Shown here: positions 1 through 8,472 of the stretch, in pieces
Layout of the letters: each line of letters opens with the position of its first letter
How positions within the stretch are numbered: the first letter of the stretch is position 1
From: Dyadobacter sp. CY326
Lineage (GTDB): Bacteria; Bacteroidota; Bacteroidia; Cytophagales; Spirosomataceae
Direction of reading: 5' to 3'
DNA: 64,000 bases
Assembly: GCF_021390515.1 (NCBI RefSeq)
Contig: NZ_JAJUXI010000002.1
Coordinates: forward strand, 620,001-684,000
Made by a program: the position numbers and the translations under genes
Notes under the pieces: model-generated
The model's input: the letters and a program-made list of their open reading frames with translations, nothing else
The model's database searches: none
What the model was told of the DNA's origin: nothing

Positions 1-3000
1 AAAAAGAGCTTCGGCAAAACCGGGACAAACGCAGGCTCAGCCAGAATCCTCAGGTTCATCCATTAAAACGACCCAACCCGTTGACGTACCCGTGAAAGGA
101 CAGGTTAAGGATGCGACTGGCTCAACCGTTCCAGGCGCAACCGTGGTTCTGAAAGGCAGTTCATCAGTGGGAACGACGTCCGATGCGGACGGCGCATTTA
201 CATTGAATGTGCCTGATGGCAGCACAACATTGGTCGTTTCATCCATTGGTTATCTGACTATGGAAGTGGACATTACCAACAAGTCGATGGTGGAAATTAC
301 GTTGCAATCGGACGTGAAGGCGTTGAGTGAAGTGGTTGTAACCGGATATTCATCCCAATCAAAAAGAGACATTACGGGCGCAGTTTCCACGGTTGACGCT
401 GTGGAATTGACCAAAGTTGCGGCTCCCAACGTTGCCCAGCAGTTACAGGGACGCGTTGCGGGTGTGACCGTTACATCCAACAACAGTCCGGGTGGCGAAG
501 CGACTGTTCGTATCCGAGGTTTTGGAACAATCAACAATAATGATCCATTGTACGTGATCGACGGTGTGCCTACAAAAGGTGGCTTAAACAGCATTAACCC
601 AAATAACATTGAGTCCATGCAAGTGCTGAAAGATGCGTCTTCCGCTTCTATTTATGGTTCAAGGGCGGCGAATGGTGTCATCATTATCACCACGAAAAAA
701 GGAAAAGCAGGCGCGCCAAGATTTACTTTCAACTCACGCGCTGGTTTGCAAACCGGAAAAGTGGATCTGGATTTGATCAAAGATCCGCAGCAATTTGGTG
801 ACCTGCTCTGGACGCAGCGCAAAAATGCGGGCGTGCTGACGAACGGAAAGCCTTCGCATCAGCAATATGGCAATGGCGACAATGCAGTGGTTCCGGATTA
901 CATCCTGGCTGGATCGAGCTATGGCCTTTTTGAAGGAGATCCAAAAGTGAATCCTTCGCTGTACAATTACAACCGCGCAGGTTTTTACCAAATCGTAAAA
1001 GCAAACAAGGAAGGAACCGACTGGCATAAAGAAATTCTTCGTCCGGCCGCTATCCAGGAATACAATGTGGGTGCAACCGGCGGATCGGAAACAGGACGCT
1101 ATGCGGTCTCATTCAACTATTTTAAGCAAGATGGTGTGCTGATCCACACTTCGTTTAACCGTTATTCTTTGCGTTCAAACACCGAATTCAGTTTCAAAAA
1201 ACGCATTCGTTTGGGTGAAAACCTGGAAGTGAGTTACACAGAGAACAAAGGATATTATAACAACAACGGAACTGCGAGCTCGGCCAATAACCAAGATGGC
1301 AACCCGGTCGGAAACGGTTATCGTATCCCGTCGATCATTCCGGTTTATGACATTATGGGCAACTTCGCAGCAACCAGAGCGGCTGGTCTTGGACCTGCAA
1401 CCAACCCGGTGGCGCAGCTTTGGAGATCAAGAAAAAACCAGACAAACAACTTCCGCGCATTTGGTAATGCATATCTTGAAGTGGATATCCTCAAAGATCT
1501 GACAGCAAAATCAAGCATCGGACTTGACCTTACGGCTGCGAATCGCGTGGGTTACACATTGCTGGATATGGAAGAAGCAGAAATTGAGGCTGCCAATGCA
1601 TTGACCAACGCAAATGCCTACGACATCAACTGGACATGGTCTAACACGCTGAATTATAACAAAACATTTGCGAATGTTCACAAGTTGGGCGTGCTTTTGG
1701 GAACAGAGGCGATCAAAGGAACAGGTCGTGATTTCACTGCAACAAGAACTACTTTCTTCTCGGAAGATCCTCAGTATATGTTCCTTAGCTCAGGAACGGC
1801 AGGAATTGCCAACACTGGGGCAGGTTATGAGTGGGCATTGTTTTCGATTTTTGGTAAAATCAATTATTCTCTGAAAGACCGCTATTTGCTTGAAGCGACC
1901 GTGCGTCGCGATGGTTCATCTCGTTTTGGACAAAACAATCGTTATGGAACATTCCCTGCATTCAGCGCGGGATGGAGACTTTCGGAAGAAGCGTTTTTGA
2001 AACCGTTGACCTGGCTTGACGACTTGAAGATCAGAGCTGGCTGGGGACAGACGGGTAACCAGGAAATTGGTAACTACAATGGATTCAGCACTTATCGTTC
2101 AAGTTTGAGCGCATCTTCTTATGCAATCGATGGCTCCAATAATGCGGTTCAGCCTGGATTTGACACGGAAGCATTTGGTAACCCGGACGCAAAATGGGAA
2201 ACGACGACACAGACCAACATTGGTTTGGACGCGACGTTCCTGAAAGGCATGTTTAATTTAAACCTCGATTTGTATAACCGGACGACTTCGGATATGCTTT
2301 ATCAGGTGAGCTTGCCAGCAACGCAGGGTGTTGCTACGATTCCGTTTGTGAATGTTGGTGAGATGAATAATAAGGGAATTGACCTTGCGCTTGATTTTAA
2401 CAACAAAGCATTGAACGGCGCGCTTACTTATTCGTTAGGCGTTAACTTTTCGACTTACAAAAATGAAGTTACCAAGCTGAATAACAGCACAAGCGCAGTG
2501 CTTCTCGGACCTGCCATACGCAGTTACACATGGACGCGGTCGGTTGCTGGAATGCCATTGTATTCTTTTTATGGTTTACAAATTGACGGAATTTACCAAA
2601 ACCAAGGAGATGTGGATACTGGTCCAAAATATCCTGGATATGCGGCAATTGGTAAATACAAATACCACGACACAGACGGCGACGGCACAATCACGGATAA
2701 CGACCGCAAGTTTCTGGGCAACCCGCACCCGGACTTCACTTATGGCATTAACCTGAATGTTGGTTATAAAAACTTCGACGTTTCTGCATTCTTCCAGGGC
2801 GTGAAGGGCAACCAGATCATTAATATGGTAAAACGCTGGGTGGATTTCAACAACCAGGCTGGAAACAGAAGTCTACGCATGCTGAATGATTCGTGGACGC
2901 CTGAAAATCCGGATGCAGTGCTTCCGATTCTGGATGCGAACGATAGCCGCAGTCAGCAGCCATCGAGCTATTTCATTGAGGACGGCTCTTATTTCCGCAT

Positions 3001-3235
3001 GAAAAACCTCACAGTTGGTTACACATTACCAACGGGTGTTTTGTCAAAAATCGGATTTGAAACTGCGCGCATTTATTTGCAGGCGCAAAACCTGTTCACG
3101 ATCACCAAATACAGCGGAATCGATCCTGAGGTGACGTCGGTAGGTTCTTCCCCGGGAACAACTGTGCTTGGTGTGGATCAGGGAAATTATCCCAATTCCA
3201 AAATGTATCAGGTTGGTATCAACTTCGGATTCTGA
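1..3235 (+). CDS. SusC/RagA-family TonB-dependent outer-membrane receptor, 5' end outside window
   Basis: This is an outer-membrane, TonB-energised channel of the SusC/RagA type, which takes up oligomers together with its SusD lipoprotein. The frame stays open from base 2, through a Gln/Pro/Ser-rich stretch, into a carboxypeptidase-regulatory-like domain (VKGQVKDATGSTVPGATV). The start therefore lies left of the window, and the GTG at 92 is an internal valine. Next come the plug domain (VRIRGFGTINNNDPLYVIDG and SIYGSRAANGVI) and a long beta-barrel ending in an aromatic-rich GINFGF tail, usual for outer-membrane barrels. A susD gene follows 42 bases downstream. The substrate cannot be read from the sequence, and no glycoside hydrolase lies beside the pair. 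The family call is secure; only the signal peptide and the most N-terminal part are missing. Confidence 0.95.
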   Translation, partial: KRASAKPGQTQAQPESSGSSIKTTQPVDVPVKGQVKDATGSTVPGATVVLKGSSSVGTTSDADGAFTLNVPDGSTTLVVSSIGYLTMEVDITNKSMVEITLQSDVKALSEVVVTGYSSQSKRDITGAVSTVDAVELTKVAAPNVAQQLQGRVAGVTVTSNNSPGGEATVRIRGFGTINNNDPLYVIDGVPTKGGLNSINPNNIESMQVLKDASSASIYGSRAANGVIIITTKKGKAGAPRFTFNSRAGLQTGKVDLDLIKDPQQFGDLLWTQRKNAGVLTNGKPSHQQYGNGDNAVVPDYILAGSSYGLFEGDPKVNPSLYNYNRAGFYQIVKANKEGTDWHKEILRPAAIQEYNVGATGGSETGRYAVSFNYFKQDGVLIHTSFNRYSLRSNTEFSFKKRIRLGENLEVSYTENKGYYNNNGTASSANNQDGNPVGNGYRIPSIIPVYDIMGNFAATRAAGLGPATNPVAQLWRSRKNQTNNFRAFGNAYLEVDILKDLTAKSSIGLDLTAANRVGYTLLDMEEAEIEAANALTNANAYDINWTWSNTLNYNKTFANVHKLGVLLGTEAIKGTGRDFTATRTTFFSEDPQYMFLSSGTAGIANTGAGYEWALFSIFGKINYSLKDRYLLEATVRRDGSSRFGQNNRYGTFPAFSAGWRLSEEAFLKPLTWLDDLKIRAGWGQTGNQEIGNYNGFSTYRSSLSASSYAIDGSNNAVQPGFDTEAFGNPDAKWETTTQTNIGLDATFLKGMFNLNLDLYNRTTSDMLYQVSLPATQGVATIPFVNVGEMNNKGIDLALDFNNKALNGALTYSLGVNFSTYKNEVTKLNNSTSAVLLGPAIRSYTWTRSVAGMPLYSFYGLQIDGIYQNQGDVDTGPKYPGYAAIGKYKYHDTDGDGTITDNDRKFLGNPHPDFTYGINLNVGYKNFDVSAFFQGVKGNQIINMVKRWVDFNNQAGNRSLRMLNDSWTPENPDAVLPILDANDSRSQQPSSYFIEDGSYFRMKNLTVGYTLPTGVLSKIGFETARIYLQAQNLFTITKYSGIDPEVTSVGSSPGTTVLGVDQGNYPNSKMYQVGINFGF

Positions 3236-3277
3236 TAACGGCTTAGTTTAAAATCACTTATCTGATAATTTATAGAT

Positions 3278-4942
3278 ATGAAAAAGAGAATTTTAATTTT
3301 AACAGCATTGGTCTGCGCGGGAATGTTGACGTCTTGCGGCGACGAATTCCTGCAAACCACTCCACTCGGAGTGGGCAATGAGCAGTCACTTTCCAATAAA
3401 AACGGGGTTAATGCGGTGCTGATCGGAGCTTACAGTTTGCTTGACGGCGTGGGTTCAGGCCCCGTGAACACATCTTCGGTCAGCAACTGGATTTATGGCT
3501 CCATCGCTTCAGATGATGCTTACAAAGGCAGCGACGTGGGTGACCAGGCGCAGATTACAACCATAGAACGTTACATTCCCCAAGCGGACATTGGTGCTTA
3601 TAACGACAAATGGGTGGCGGTTTATGACGGCGTGTCACGAACCAATAACACCATTAAACTAATCGGCCTGGCAACGGATATGACCGAAGCTGAAAAGGCT
3701 CAGGCATTGGGAGAAGCCCGTTTTCTGAGAGCCTGGTATCATTTTGAAGCCAAGAAACTTTGGAATATGGTGCCTTACGTTGATGAAACCGTTACGGATT
3801 ACATTAACCTGCCGAACGATAAAGACATTTGGCCCAACATTGAAGCAGACTTGCAGTTTGCCGTTGACAATTTATCTGCAACCAAAGCTCAGGCTGGGCG
3901 TGCGAGCAAATGGACAGCAAAGGCGACTTTGGCCAAAGTGCATATGTATCAGCAGGATTTCGCCGCAGCCAAGCCATTGCTCGATGACGTGATCAATAAT
4001 GGACCGTTTGCTTTGATCAACAGCTTCCATGAAAATTTCAGGATCACGACGGAAAATAACAGTGAGTCGATTTTTGAAGTGCAAATGTCGGTTGGTGACG
4101 GCGGTGGCGGTCAAAACGGAAGCTGGGGTGATAACTACAACTTTCCTTATGGATCTGCTCCGGGTGGCTGCTGTGGATTTTACCAGCCAACACAAAATTT
4201 GGTAAATGCATTTAAAACAGACGCTGCCGGTTTGCCATTGCTCGACACATTCAACGACGTGGACGTGACAAACGACGAAGGGCTTTCCTCGACAGATGCC
4301 TTCACGCCATACACGGGCACATTGGACCCTCGCCTGGACTGGACTGTCGGCAGAAGAGGCTTGCCATTTCTGAACTGGGGTGTGCATCCTGGCAAAAACT
4401 GGATTCGTGACCAAAGTTTTGGCGGACCATATACGTTCAAGAAATTCTTTGCTTATAATGGTGAAAATGCGGGCGCGGAATCGCCTCGTGCCAATGCAAA
4501 CAATTATCGCGCGATTCGTTTGGCGGACGTTTTGTTAATGCGTGCCGAAGTCGCGGTGGAAGACAACGATCTTGCGACAGCGTTAAAGCTGGTTAATCAG
4601 GTTCGCACACGTGCTGCCAATGTGGTGGTTACTGACGCTGCTGGGAAGCCTGCGGCAAATTATCTGGTAAAACCATATCCATCCTTTGCAAATAAAGATT
4701 ATGCAAGAAAAGCCGTTCGTTTCGAACGTCGTGTGGAGCTTGCAATGGAAGGCCACAGACACTTTGATCTGGTTCGCTGGGGCGTTGCGGATGTTGTTTT
4801 GAATGCATATCTGGCCAAAGAAAGTAAGAAGAGAACCTATCTCACCGGCGCAACATTCATCAAAGGCAAGAGCGAATATTTCCCAATCCCACAAGCGCAA
4901 ATCGATATCATGGGATCGAATGTATTGAAACAAAACCCTTAA
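3278..4942 (+). CDS. SusD/RagB-family nutrient-binding outer-membrane lipoprotein
   Basis: This is the surface lipoprotein partner of the preceding SusC; it caps the channel and binds the ligand. The 554-residue protein starts with a lipoprotein signal peptide whose lipobox is LTSC at about residues 17-20. It then has the helical TPR-like SusD fold: the ARFLRAWYHFEAKKLW segment near residue 150 and a C-terminal region with RAIRLADVLLMRAEVAVE and RRVELAMEGHRHFDLVRWG. That last block (hydrophobic helix, then ERR.ELA.EG.R..DL.RWG) is a hallmark of SusD/RagB. Size is normal. An intrinsic terminator follows directly, so susC and susD look like a complete two-gene unit. The ligand is unknown. Confidence 0.95.
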   Translation: MKKRILILTALVCAGMLTSCGDEFLQTTPLGVGNEQSLSNKNGVNAVLIGAYSLLDGVGSGPVNTSSVSNWIYGSIASDDAYKGSDVGDQAQITTIERYIPQADIGAYNDKWVAVYDGVSRTNNTIKLIGLATDMTEAEKAQALGEARFLRAWYHFEAKKLWNMVPYVDETVTDYINLPNDKDIWPNIEADLQFAVDNLSATKAQAGRASKWTAKATLAKVHMYQQDFAAAKPLLDDVINNGPFALINSFHENFRITTENNSESIFEVQMSVGDGGGGQNGSWGDNYNFPYGSAPGGCCGFYQPTQNLVNAFKTDAAGLPLLDTFNDVDVTNDEGLSSTDAFTPYTGTLDPRLDWTVGRRGLPFLNWGVHPGKNWIRDQSFGGPYTFKKFFAYNGENAGAESPRANANNYRAIRLADVLLMRAEVAVEDNDLATALKLVNQVRTRAANVVVTDAAGKPAANYLVKPYPSFANKDYARKAVRFERRVELAMEGHRHFDLVRWGVADVVLNAYLAKESKKRTYLTGATFIKGKSEYFPIPQAQIDIMGSNVLKQNP

Positions 4943-4964
4943 TCATAGTTATATTCTGTAAGTC

Positions 4965-4998
4965 AAAAAGTGCGTTTCTCTTAGATTCGCACTTTTTT
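4965..4998 (+). terminator. intrinsic terminator after the first susCD pair
   Basis: A perfect 10-base stem, AAAAAGTGCG (4965-4974) with CGCACTTTTT (4988-4997), closes a 13-base loop and ends in a T run. It lies 23 bases after the susD stop and fits a rho-independent terminator for the susCD operon. Confidence 0.75.
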
Positions 4999-5000
4999 AT

Positions 5001-5059
5001 TGCCACTAATGCACGAATAAGGCACGGATGCATTCGTGTGCATTGGTGTATTAGTGGCA
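5001..5059. repeat. extragenic palindrome, TGCCACTAAT family
   Basis: TGCCACTAAT (5001-5010) is the exact reverse complement of ATTAGTGGCA (5050-5059). The interior also carries inverted pieces (GCACGAAT and ATTCGTGTGC). The whole 59 bases can fold into an imperfect hairpin. It begins directly after the terminator T run. From memory, similar ATTAGTGGCA / GCACGAAT palindromes recur between genes in Cytophagales, so this is probably a REP-like element; only one copy is in this window. Confidence 0.55.
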
Positions 5060-5135
5060 TTAATCATTTGCTGTAATGACACAATGCCAGTCCCTGCCGA
5101 TGCCGCCAATACTACTTCAAACCAATTTTTTCCCC

Positions 5136-5166
5136 TTTGAAAACTAACAATTTGATCGTAAATTTG
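5136..5166 (+). promoter_or_regulatory. Bacteroidota-type promoter of the sulfate-assimilation locus
   Basis: TTTG (5136-5139), exactly 19 bases, then TAAATTTG (5159-5166) matches the Bacteroidota housekeeping promoter TTTG-N19-TAnnTTTG at every defined position. The predicted transcript start is near 5173, giving a leader of about 35 bases before the TTG start at 5208. This places the first gene of the cluster at 5208 and argues that no longer coding sequence has been lost by an upstream frameshift. Confidence 0.65.
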
Positions 5167-5207
5167 CGAACCGAAATACTCTATAATTTTTGTATACTAC
5201 ATAGACT

Positions 5208-6377
5208 TTGAAGGAAGCGGCGGATTATAAACCCTCATCTGAAACCAACTGGGAATCTCTTGATGTTGCCTACATCGCAAGTGGTGATCCTGAGGAAGAT
5301 CGGCGCCTTGCGGCAATTGCCAGGGCGAAGGGACAAGTGGTTTTCCTGCGTGATATTCCCGAAGAATCCGACGTTCGTTTCAATAATGCTTCGGCCACTC
5401 CGGCACCGCGCGGTTCTCAGCAGCCACTTCCAAGGAATAATACAAAAAGGCCATTAACCTGGGAAACAATCCAGCAGAAAGTTTGGGCGGCCACCATCCG
5501 CAAAAGAACCCGCACGGAAGTTGCCGTTAACATTTTCTCAGCGATTGCGTTAATGATCGTCGGCCATTTGCTCTTCACATTCTTCACTTACGACCGGCTT
5601 ACCGTTCTTTGGGACGAACTGGAATTGAATGAAGGCTTCTTTTATTATGTGCTCGGCGGCTTCGTAGCACAAATGATTGACGGCGCATTGGGCATGGCAT
5701 ACGGCGTTACGGCTGCCACATTTTTGCTCACATTAGGCGTGCCTCCCTCGGCAGTTAGTGCCAGCGTGCACTCTTCCGAAATATTTACCAGTGGTGTTTC
5801 GGGTTATATGCACCTTAAATTCGGCAATGTAAACAGCAAGCTTTTTGCAAAAATCCTGTTTCCAGGCGTTTTAGGCGCAATTGCCGGTGCTTATCTCCTA
5901 TCTTCTTTTGAAAAATACATTTATGTCATCAAGCCATTGGTGGCAGTTTATACTTTAATTCTGGGAATTCTTATCATCCAGAAAGCGTTAAAGAAACGAG
6001 TTGAAAAGAAGCCAATGACCAAAATTGGATGGCTGGCGCTGGCAGGCGGAACGCTCGATTCGATCGGCGGCGGCGGTTGGGGGCCCATCGTAACTTCCAC
6101 ACTAATTGCCCGCGGACGCCACCCAAAATACACAATCGGATCGGTTAACTTGGCGGAGTTCTTTGTTTCACTCGCAAGTTCGGTTACATTCATCAGCATC
6201 ATTGGATTTTCGCATTGGCAGGTCGTGTTGGGGCTCATACTCGGTGGTATGGTCGCCGCTCCGATCGCAGCAAATCTATCCAGAAAGTTACCAATCAAAA
6301 CCATGATGATCATGGTTGGAACCGTTATCATCATTGTAAGTCTGAGAATTATTTACATGGTTCTCAGCGATTTGTAA
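5208..6377 (+). CDS. TauE/SafE (TSUP) family anion permease with partial siroheme-synthase-like N-terminus
   Basis: An inner-membrane permease of the TauE/SafE/TSUP family, which moves sulfite, sulfate or organosulfonates. At the head of a sulfate-reduction cluster it probably carries sulfate or sulfite. Residues about 115-389 hold the membrane segments and typical glycine-rich repeats (GGFVAQMIDGALGMAYGV, GGTLDSIGGGGWGP). The first ~110 residues are soluble. Within them, VAYIASGDPEEDRRLAAIA, then RAKGQ and DIPEESD, resembles the second half of the NAD-binding domain of precorrin-2 dehydrogenase/ferrochelatase (CysG N-terminus), but the glycine-rich nucleotide loop is absent. The start is TTG at 5208; an in-frame TAG sits at 5202-5204, so the frame cannot extend upstream. 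The next in-frame ATG is inside the first membrane segment. Permease call secure; siroheme-domain relic is inference. Confidence 0.88.
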   Translation: MKEAADYKPSSETNWESLDVAYIASGDPEEDRRLAAIARAKGQVVFLRDIPEESDVRFNNASATPAPRGSQQPLPRNNTKRPLTWETIQQKVWAATIRKRTRTEVAVNIFSAIALMIVGHLLFTFFTYDRLTVLWDELELNEGFFYYVLGGFVAQMIDGALGMAYGVTAATFLLTLGVPPSAVSASVHSSEIFTSGVSGYMHLKFGNVNSKLFAKILFPGVLGAIAGAYLLSSFEKYIYVIKPLVAVYTLILGILIIQKALKKRVEKKPMTKIGWLALAGGTLDSIGGGGWGPIVTSTLIARGRHPKYTIGSVNLAEFFVSLASSVTFISIIGFSHWQVVLGLILGGMVAAPIAANLSRKLPIKTMMIMVGTVIIIVSLRIIYMVLSDL

Positions 6378-6467
6378 AAAGACTTTATCTAAGTATGGTC
6401 GCTTAGTTTATATATTAAATTTAAAAAGCTGATCGCTCAAAAAGCCGACAGCCGAATTCAAAATATC

Positions 6468-7655
6468 ATGAAAAAACAAACCAAAGCGATACGCACGCAA
6501 ACGCCAAAAACCAAGTATCGCGAACATTCAACACCATTGTTCCTGACCAGCAGTTTCACATTTGAAAGCGCAGAACAGGGAAAAGCACTTTTTGAGGAGA
6601 CCGAAGACGGAAACATTTACAGCCGTTTTTCCAACCCGACCGTGCAGGAATTTGTTGATAAGGTTTGTCTATTAGAAGATTGTGAAGATGGCGTTGCGAC
6701 CGCAACGGGAATGGCGGCAGTTTTTGCGAGTATGGCTGCATTGCTGAAAAGCGGCGACCACATTATCGCAAGCCGTGCATTGTTCGGTTCTGCGCACCAG
6801 GTAATTACGCAGATTTTGAGCAAATGGGGCATTACGCACACCTATTTAGATGCGGACGCAAGCGAAGCAGACTGGGAAGCAGCAGTTCAGCCTAATTCAA
6901 GAATGGTTTATCTTGAAACGCCTTCAAATCCAGGACTTGACCTAGTGGATTTGGCAATGGTCGGAAGACTTTGCAAAAAACATAATCTGATTTTTAATGT
7001 AGACAACTGCTTTGCCTCACCAGCATTACAAGTTCCGGCGGAGTTCGGCGCTGATTTGGTTTTACACTCGGCAACGAAGTTCATGGACGGACAGGGCCGC
7101 GTTTTGGGTGGTGTTGTTGTTGGTAAAAAAGAATATATTAAGGAATTAAGATTTTTCTGTCGCCAGACCGGGCCGTCTATGTCGCCATTCAACGCTTGGG
7201 TTTTAACCAAAAGCCTTGAAACGCTTGGATTAAGAATGGACAGACATTGTTCCAATGCATTGCAGCTTGCACAAGCTTTGGAAAAACATCCGGATGTGAA
7301 GTCTGTAAGATATCCGTTCCTTGAATCGCATCCGCAGCATGAATTGGCCAAACAGCAAATGTCAGCCGGCGGCGCGATTGTTACCATTGATCTGGAAGGT
7401 GGTTTTGAAAGAGTTTCAGCATTCATGGAAGCATTGGAAATCGCTTCCCTTTCATCCAACCTGGGCGATACAAGAACTATTGTAACAAATCCCAATACAA
7501 CCACACACGCCAAACTGAAACCGGAAGAGAAAAAAGCACTAGGCATCACCGAAGGCCTAATCCGCATTTCAGTAGGCCTGGAAGACATTGAGGATTTGAT
7601 CGAAGACTTCACCAATGCCGTGGAGGTGTCGGTGAAAAGTGATATATTAGATTGA
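6468..7655 (+). CDS. metZ: O-succinylhomoserine sulfhydrylase (trans-sulfuration enzyme family)
   Basis: A PLP enzyme of the Cys/Met metabolism family. MetZ condenses an activated homoserine with sulfide to give homocysteine, the step that consumes the sulfide made by this cluster. The 395-residue protein has the family features in order: the N-terminal YSRFSNPTV motif, GMAAVFASMAALLKSGD, FNVDNCFASPALQ, and the PLP lysine in LHSATKF. The C-terminal half has SLGDTRT-like residues (SSNLGDTRTIV) and the ISVGLEDIEDLIEDF end. Sequence alone does not separate O-succinyl- from O-acetylhomoserine specificity, nor exclude a gamma-synthase; gene context favours direct sulfhydrylation. No SAM riboswitch was recognised in the 90-base gap upstream. 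Confidence 0.85.
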   Translation: MKKQTKAIRTQTPKTKYREHSTPLFLTSSFTFESAEQGKALFEETEDGNIYSRFSNPTVQEFVDKVCLLEDCEDGVATATGMAAVFASMAALLKSGDHIIASRALFGSAHQVITQILSKWGITHTYLDADASEADWEAAVQPNSRMVYLETPSNPGLDLVDLAMVGRLCKKHNLIFNVDNCFASPALQVPAEFGADLVLHSATKFMDGQGRVLGGVVVGKKEYIKELRFFCRQTGPSMSPFNAWVLTKSLETLGLRMDRHCSNALQLAQALEKHPDVKSVRYPFLESHPQHELAKQQMSAGGAIVTIDLEGGFERVSAFMEALEIASLSSNLGDTRTIVTNPNTTTHAKLKPEEKKALGITEGLIRISVGLEDIEDLIEDFTNAVEVSVKSDILD

Positions 7656-7679
7656 TAAACACTTAAACATATTCATATC

Positions 7680-8021
7680 ATGCACACATTAACAATTGAA
7701 ATTCCGGAAAAGTCTGGAACGAAAGAAATTTTGCTCTCGATCGCTAGCCAGTTATATACAAAAGAAGTGCTTTCACTTAGACAAGCAGCTGATTTAGCTG
7801 GCGTGAGCTTAAATAAATTTATTATGAGCGAATTGCCGGAAAATGACCCTTTGAGGCAATGCGTAAATGCGGATGACGAGTTGACAGCTGAGGAAATTGT
7901 TCAAAAACAAATCGAAAAGCGAGGATATACCGGTGCAAATAAGGAAAGACTTGATGCATTAAGGGATTCACTTGCTATCGAAGAGCCTCTTGAACTACTT
8001 CTCTCGCAGTTAACTAAATGA
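7680..8021 (+). CDS. UPF0175-like antitoxin of a PIN toxin pair
   Basis: A 113-residue protein. Residues about 20-55 (ASQLYTKEVLSLRQAADLAG followed by VSLNKFI) match the pattern of UPF0175 proteins: a short helix-turn-helix-like segment in which 'LYxxxxLSLxQAAxLAGxSxxxFI' is conserved. These are common antitoxin or DNA-binding partners of PIN-domain RNases. The next gene is a PIN protein whose ATG overlaps this stop codon by 4 bases (ATGA, 8018-8021), as expected for a translationally coupled toxin-antitoxin operon. The pair sits between metZ and cysH, splitting the sulfate genes. The antitoxin role comes from context. Confidence 0.7.
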   Translation: MHTLTIEIPEKSGTKEILLSIASQLYTKEVLSLRQAADLAGVSLNKFIMSELPENDPLRQCVNADDELTAEEIVQKQIEKRGYTGANKERLDALRDSLAIEEPLELLLSQLTK

Positions 8022-8464
8022 AGTATGTTCTTGATACAAACGTTATTTTGGCCTACTTACGAAAACACTCGATTTGGGACCAAATAGAAAAACCGTTCGG
8101 ATTGTTTGAAACTGGGACATTCATGTACATTCCATCCATTGTCCTGGGTGAATTGAAATCACTCGCTATTCAGAATAAATGGGGTGCACAAAGAAAATTG
8201 GAACTACAAGTGCTGGTAAATGAACTTGTTCCCGTAAGAACTATTACCGATGATATTATCGAGCGTTATGCAGAAATCGACGCTTTTAGCCAGGGAAGAT
8301 TAAGAGAAAGACAACTGAAAGGTTCAGCAAGAAACATGGGTAAAAACGATCTTTGGATTGCTGCAACAGCCAGTGTTTTGAATGCAACTTTGATAACAAC
8401 GGACAAAGACTTCGATCATTTGAATGCTGAATTTTTGAATGTCGCCCGTTTTGAATTGATATAA
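8018..8464 (+). CDS. VapC-like PIN-domain ribonuclease toxin
   Basis: A 148-residue PIN-domain protein, the likely RNase toxin of the pair with the preceding gene. It begins KYVLDTNVILAYLR, giving the first catalytic aspartate and DTN motif. It has a conserved glutamate in VLGELKSLA and the later acidic residues in KNDLWIAATA and TTDKDFDHL, so the full set of metal-binding acids appears present. The enzyme therefore looks intact. VapC toxins cleave tRNA or rRNA; the target here is unknown. Start overlaps the antitoxin stop by 4 bases. cysH begins 8 bases after its stop, so the toxin would be co-transcribed with the sulfate genes unless an internal promoter exists. Confidence 0.82.
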   Translation: MKYVLDTNVILAYLRKHSIWDQIEKPFGLFETGTFMYIPSIVLGELKSLAIQNKWGAQRKLELQVLVNELVPVRTITDDIIERYAEIDAFSQGRLRERQLKGSARNMGKNDLWIAATASVLNATLITTDKDFDHLNAEFLNVARFELI

Positions 8465-8472
8465 TATTCACC

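Noticed and set aside
92-94. GTG as the start of the first susC
   Set aside because: The frame continues without a stop to the left edge and the GTG is the first residue of a conserved domain strand, so the gene starts outside the window.
3872-4414. 180-residue minus-strand ORF inside susD
   Set aside because: Antisense shadow of a secure susD; no conserved features.
6378-6467. SAM riboswitch before metZ
   Set aside because: The 90 bases hold no S-box or SAM-II-like core that I could recognise.
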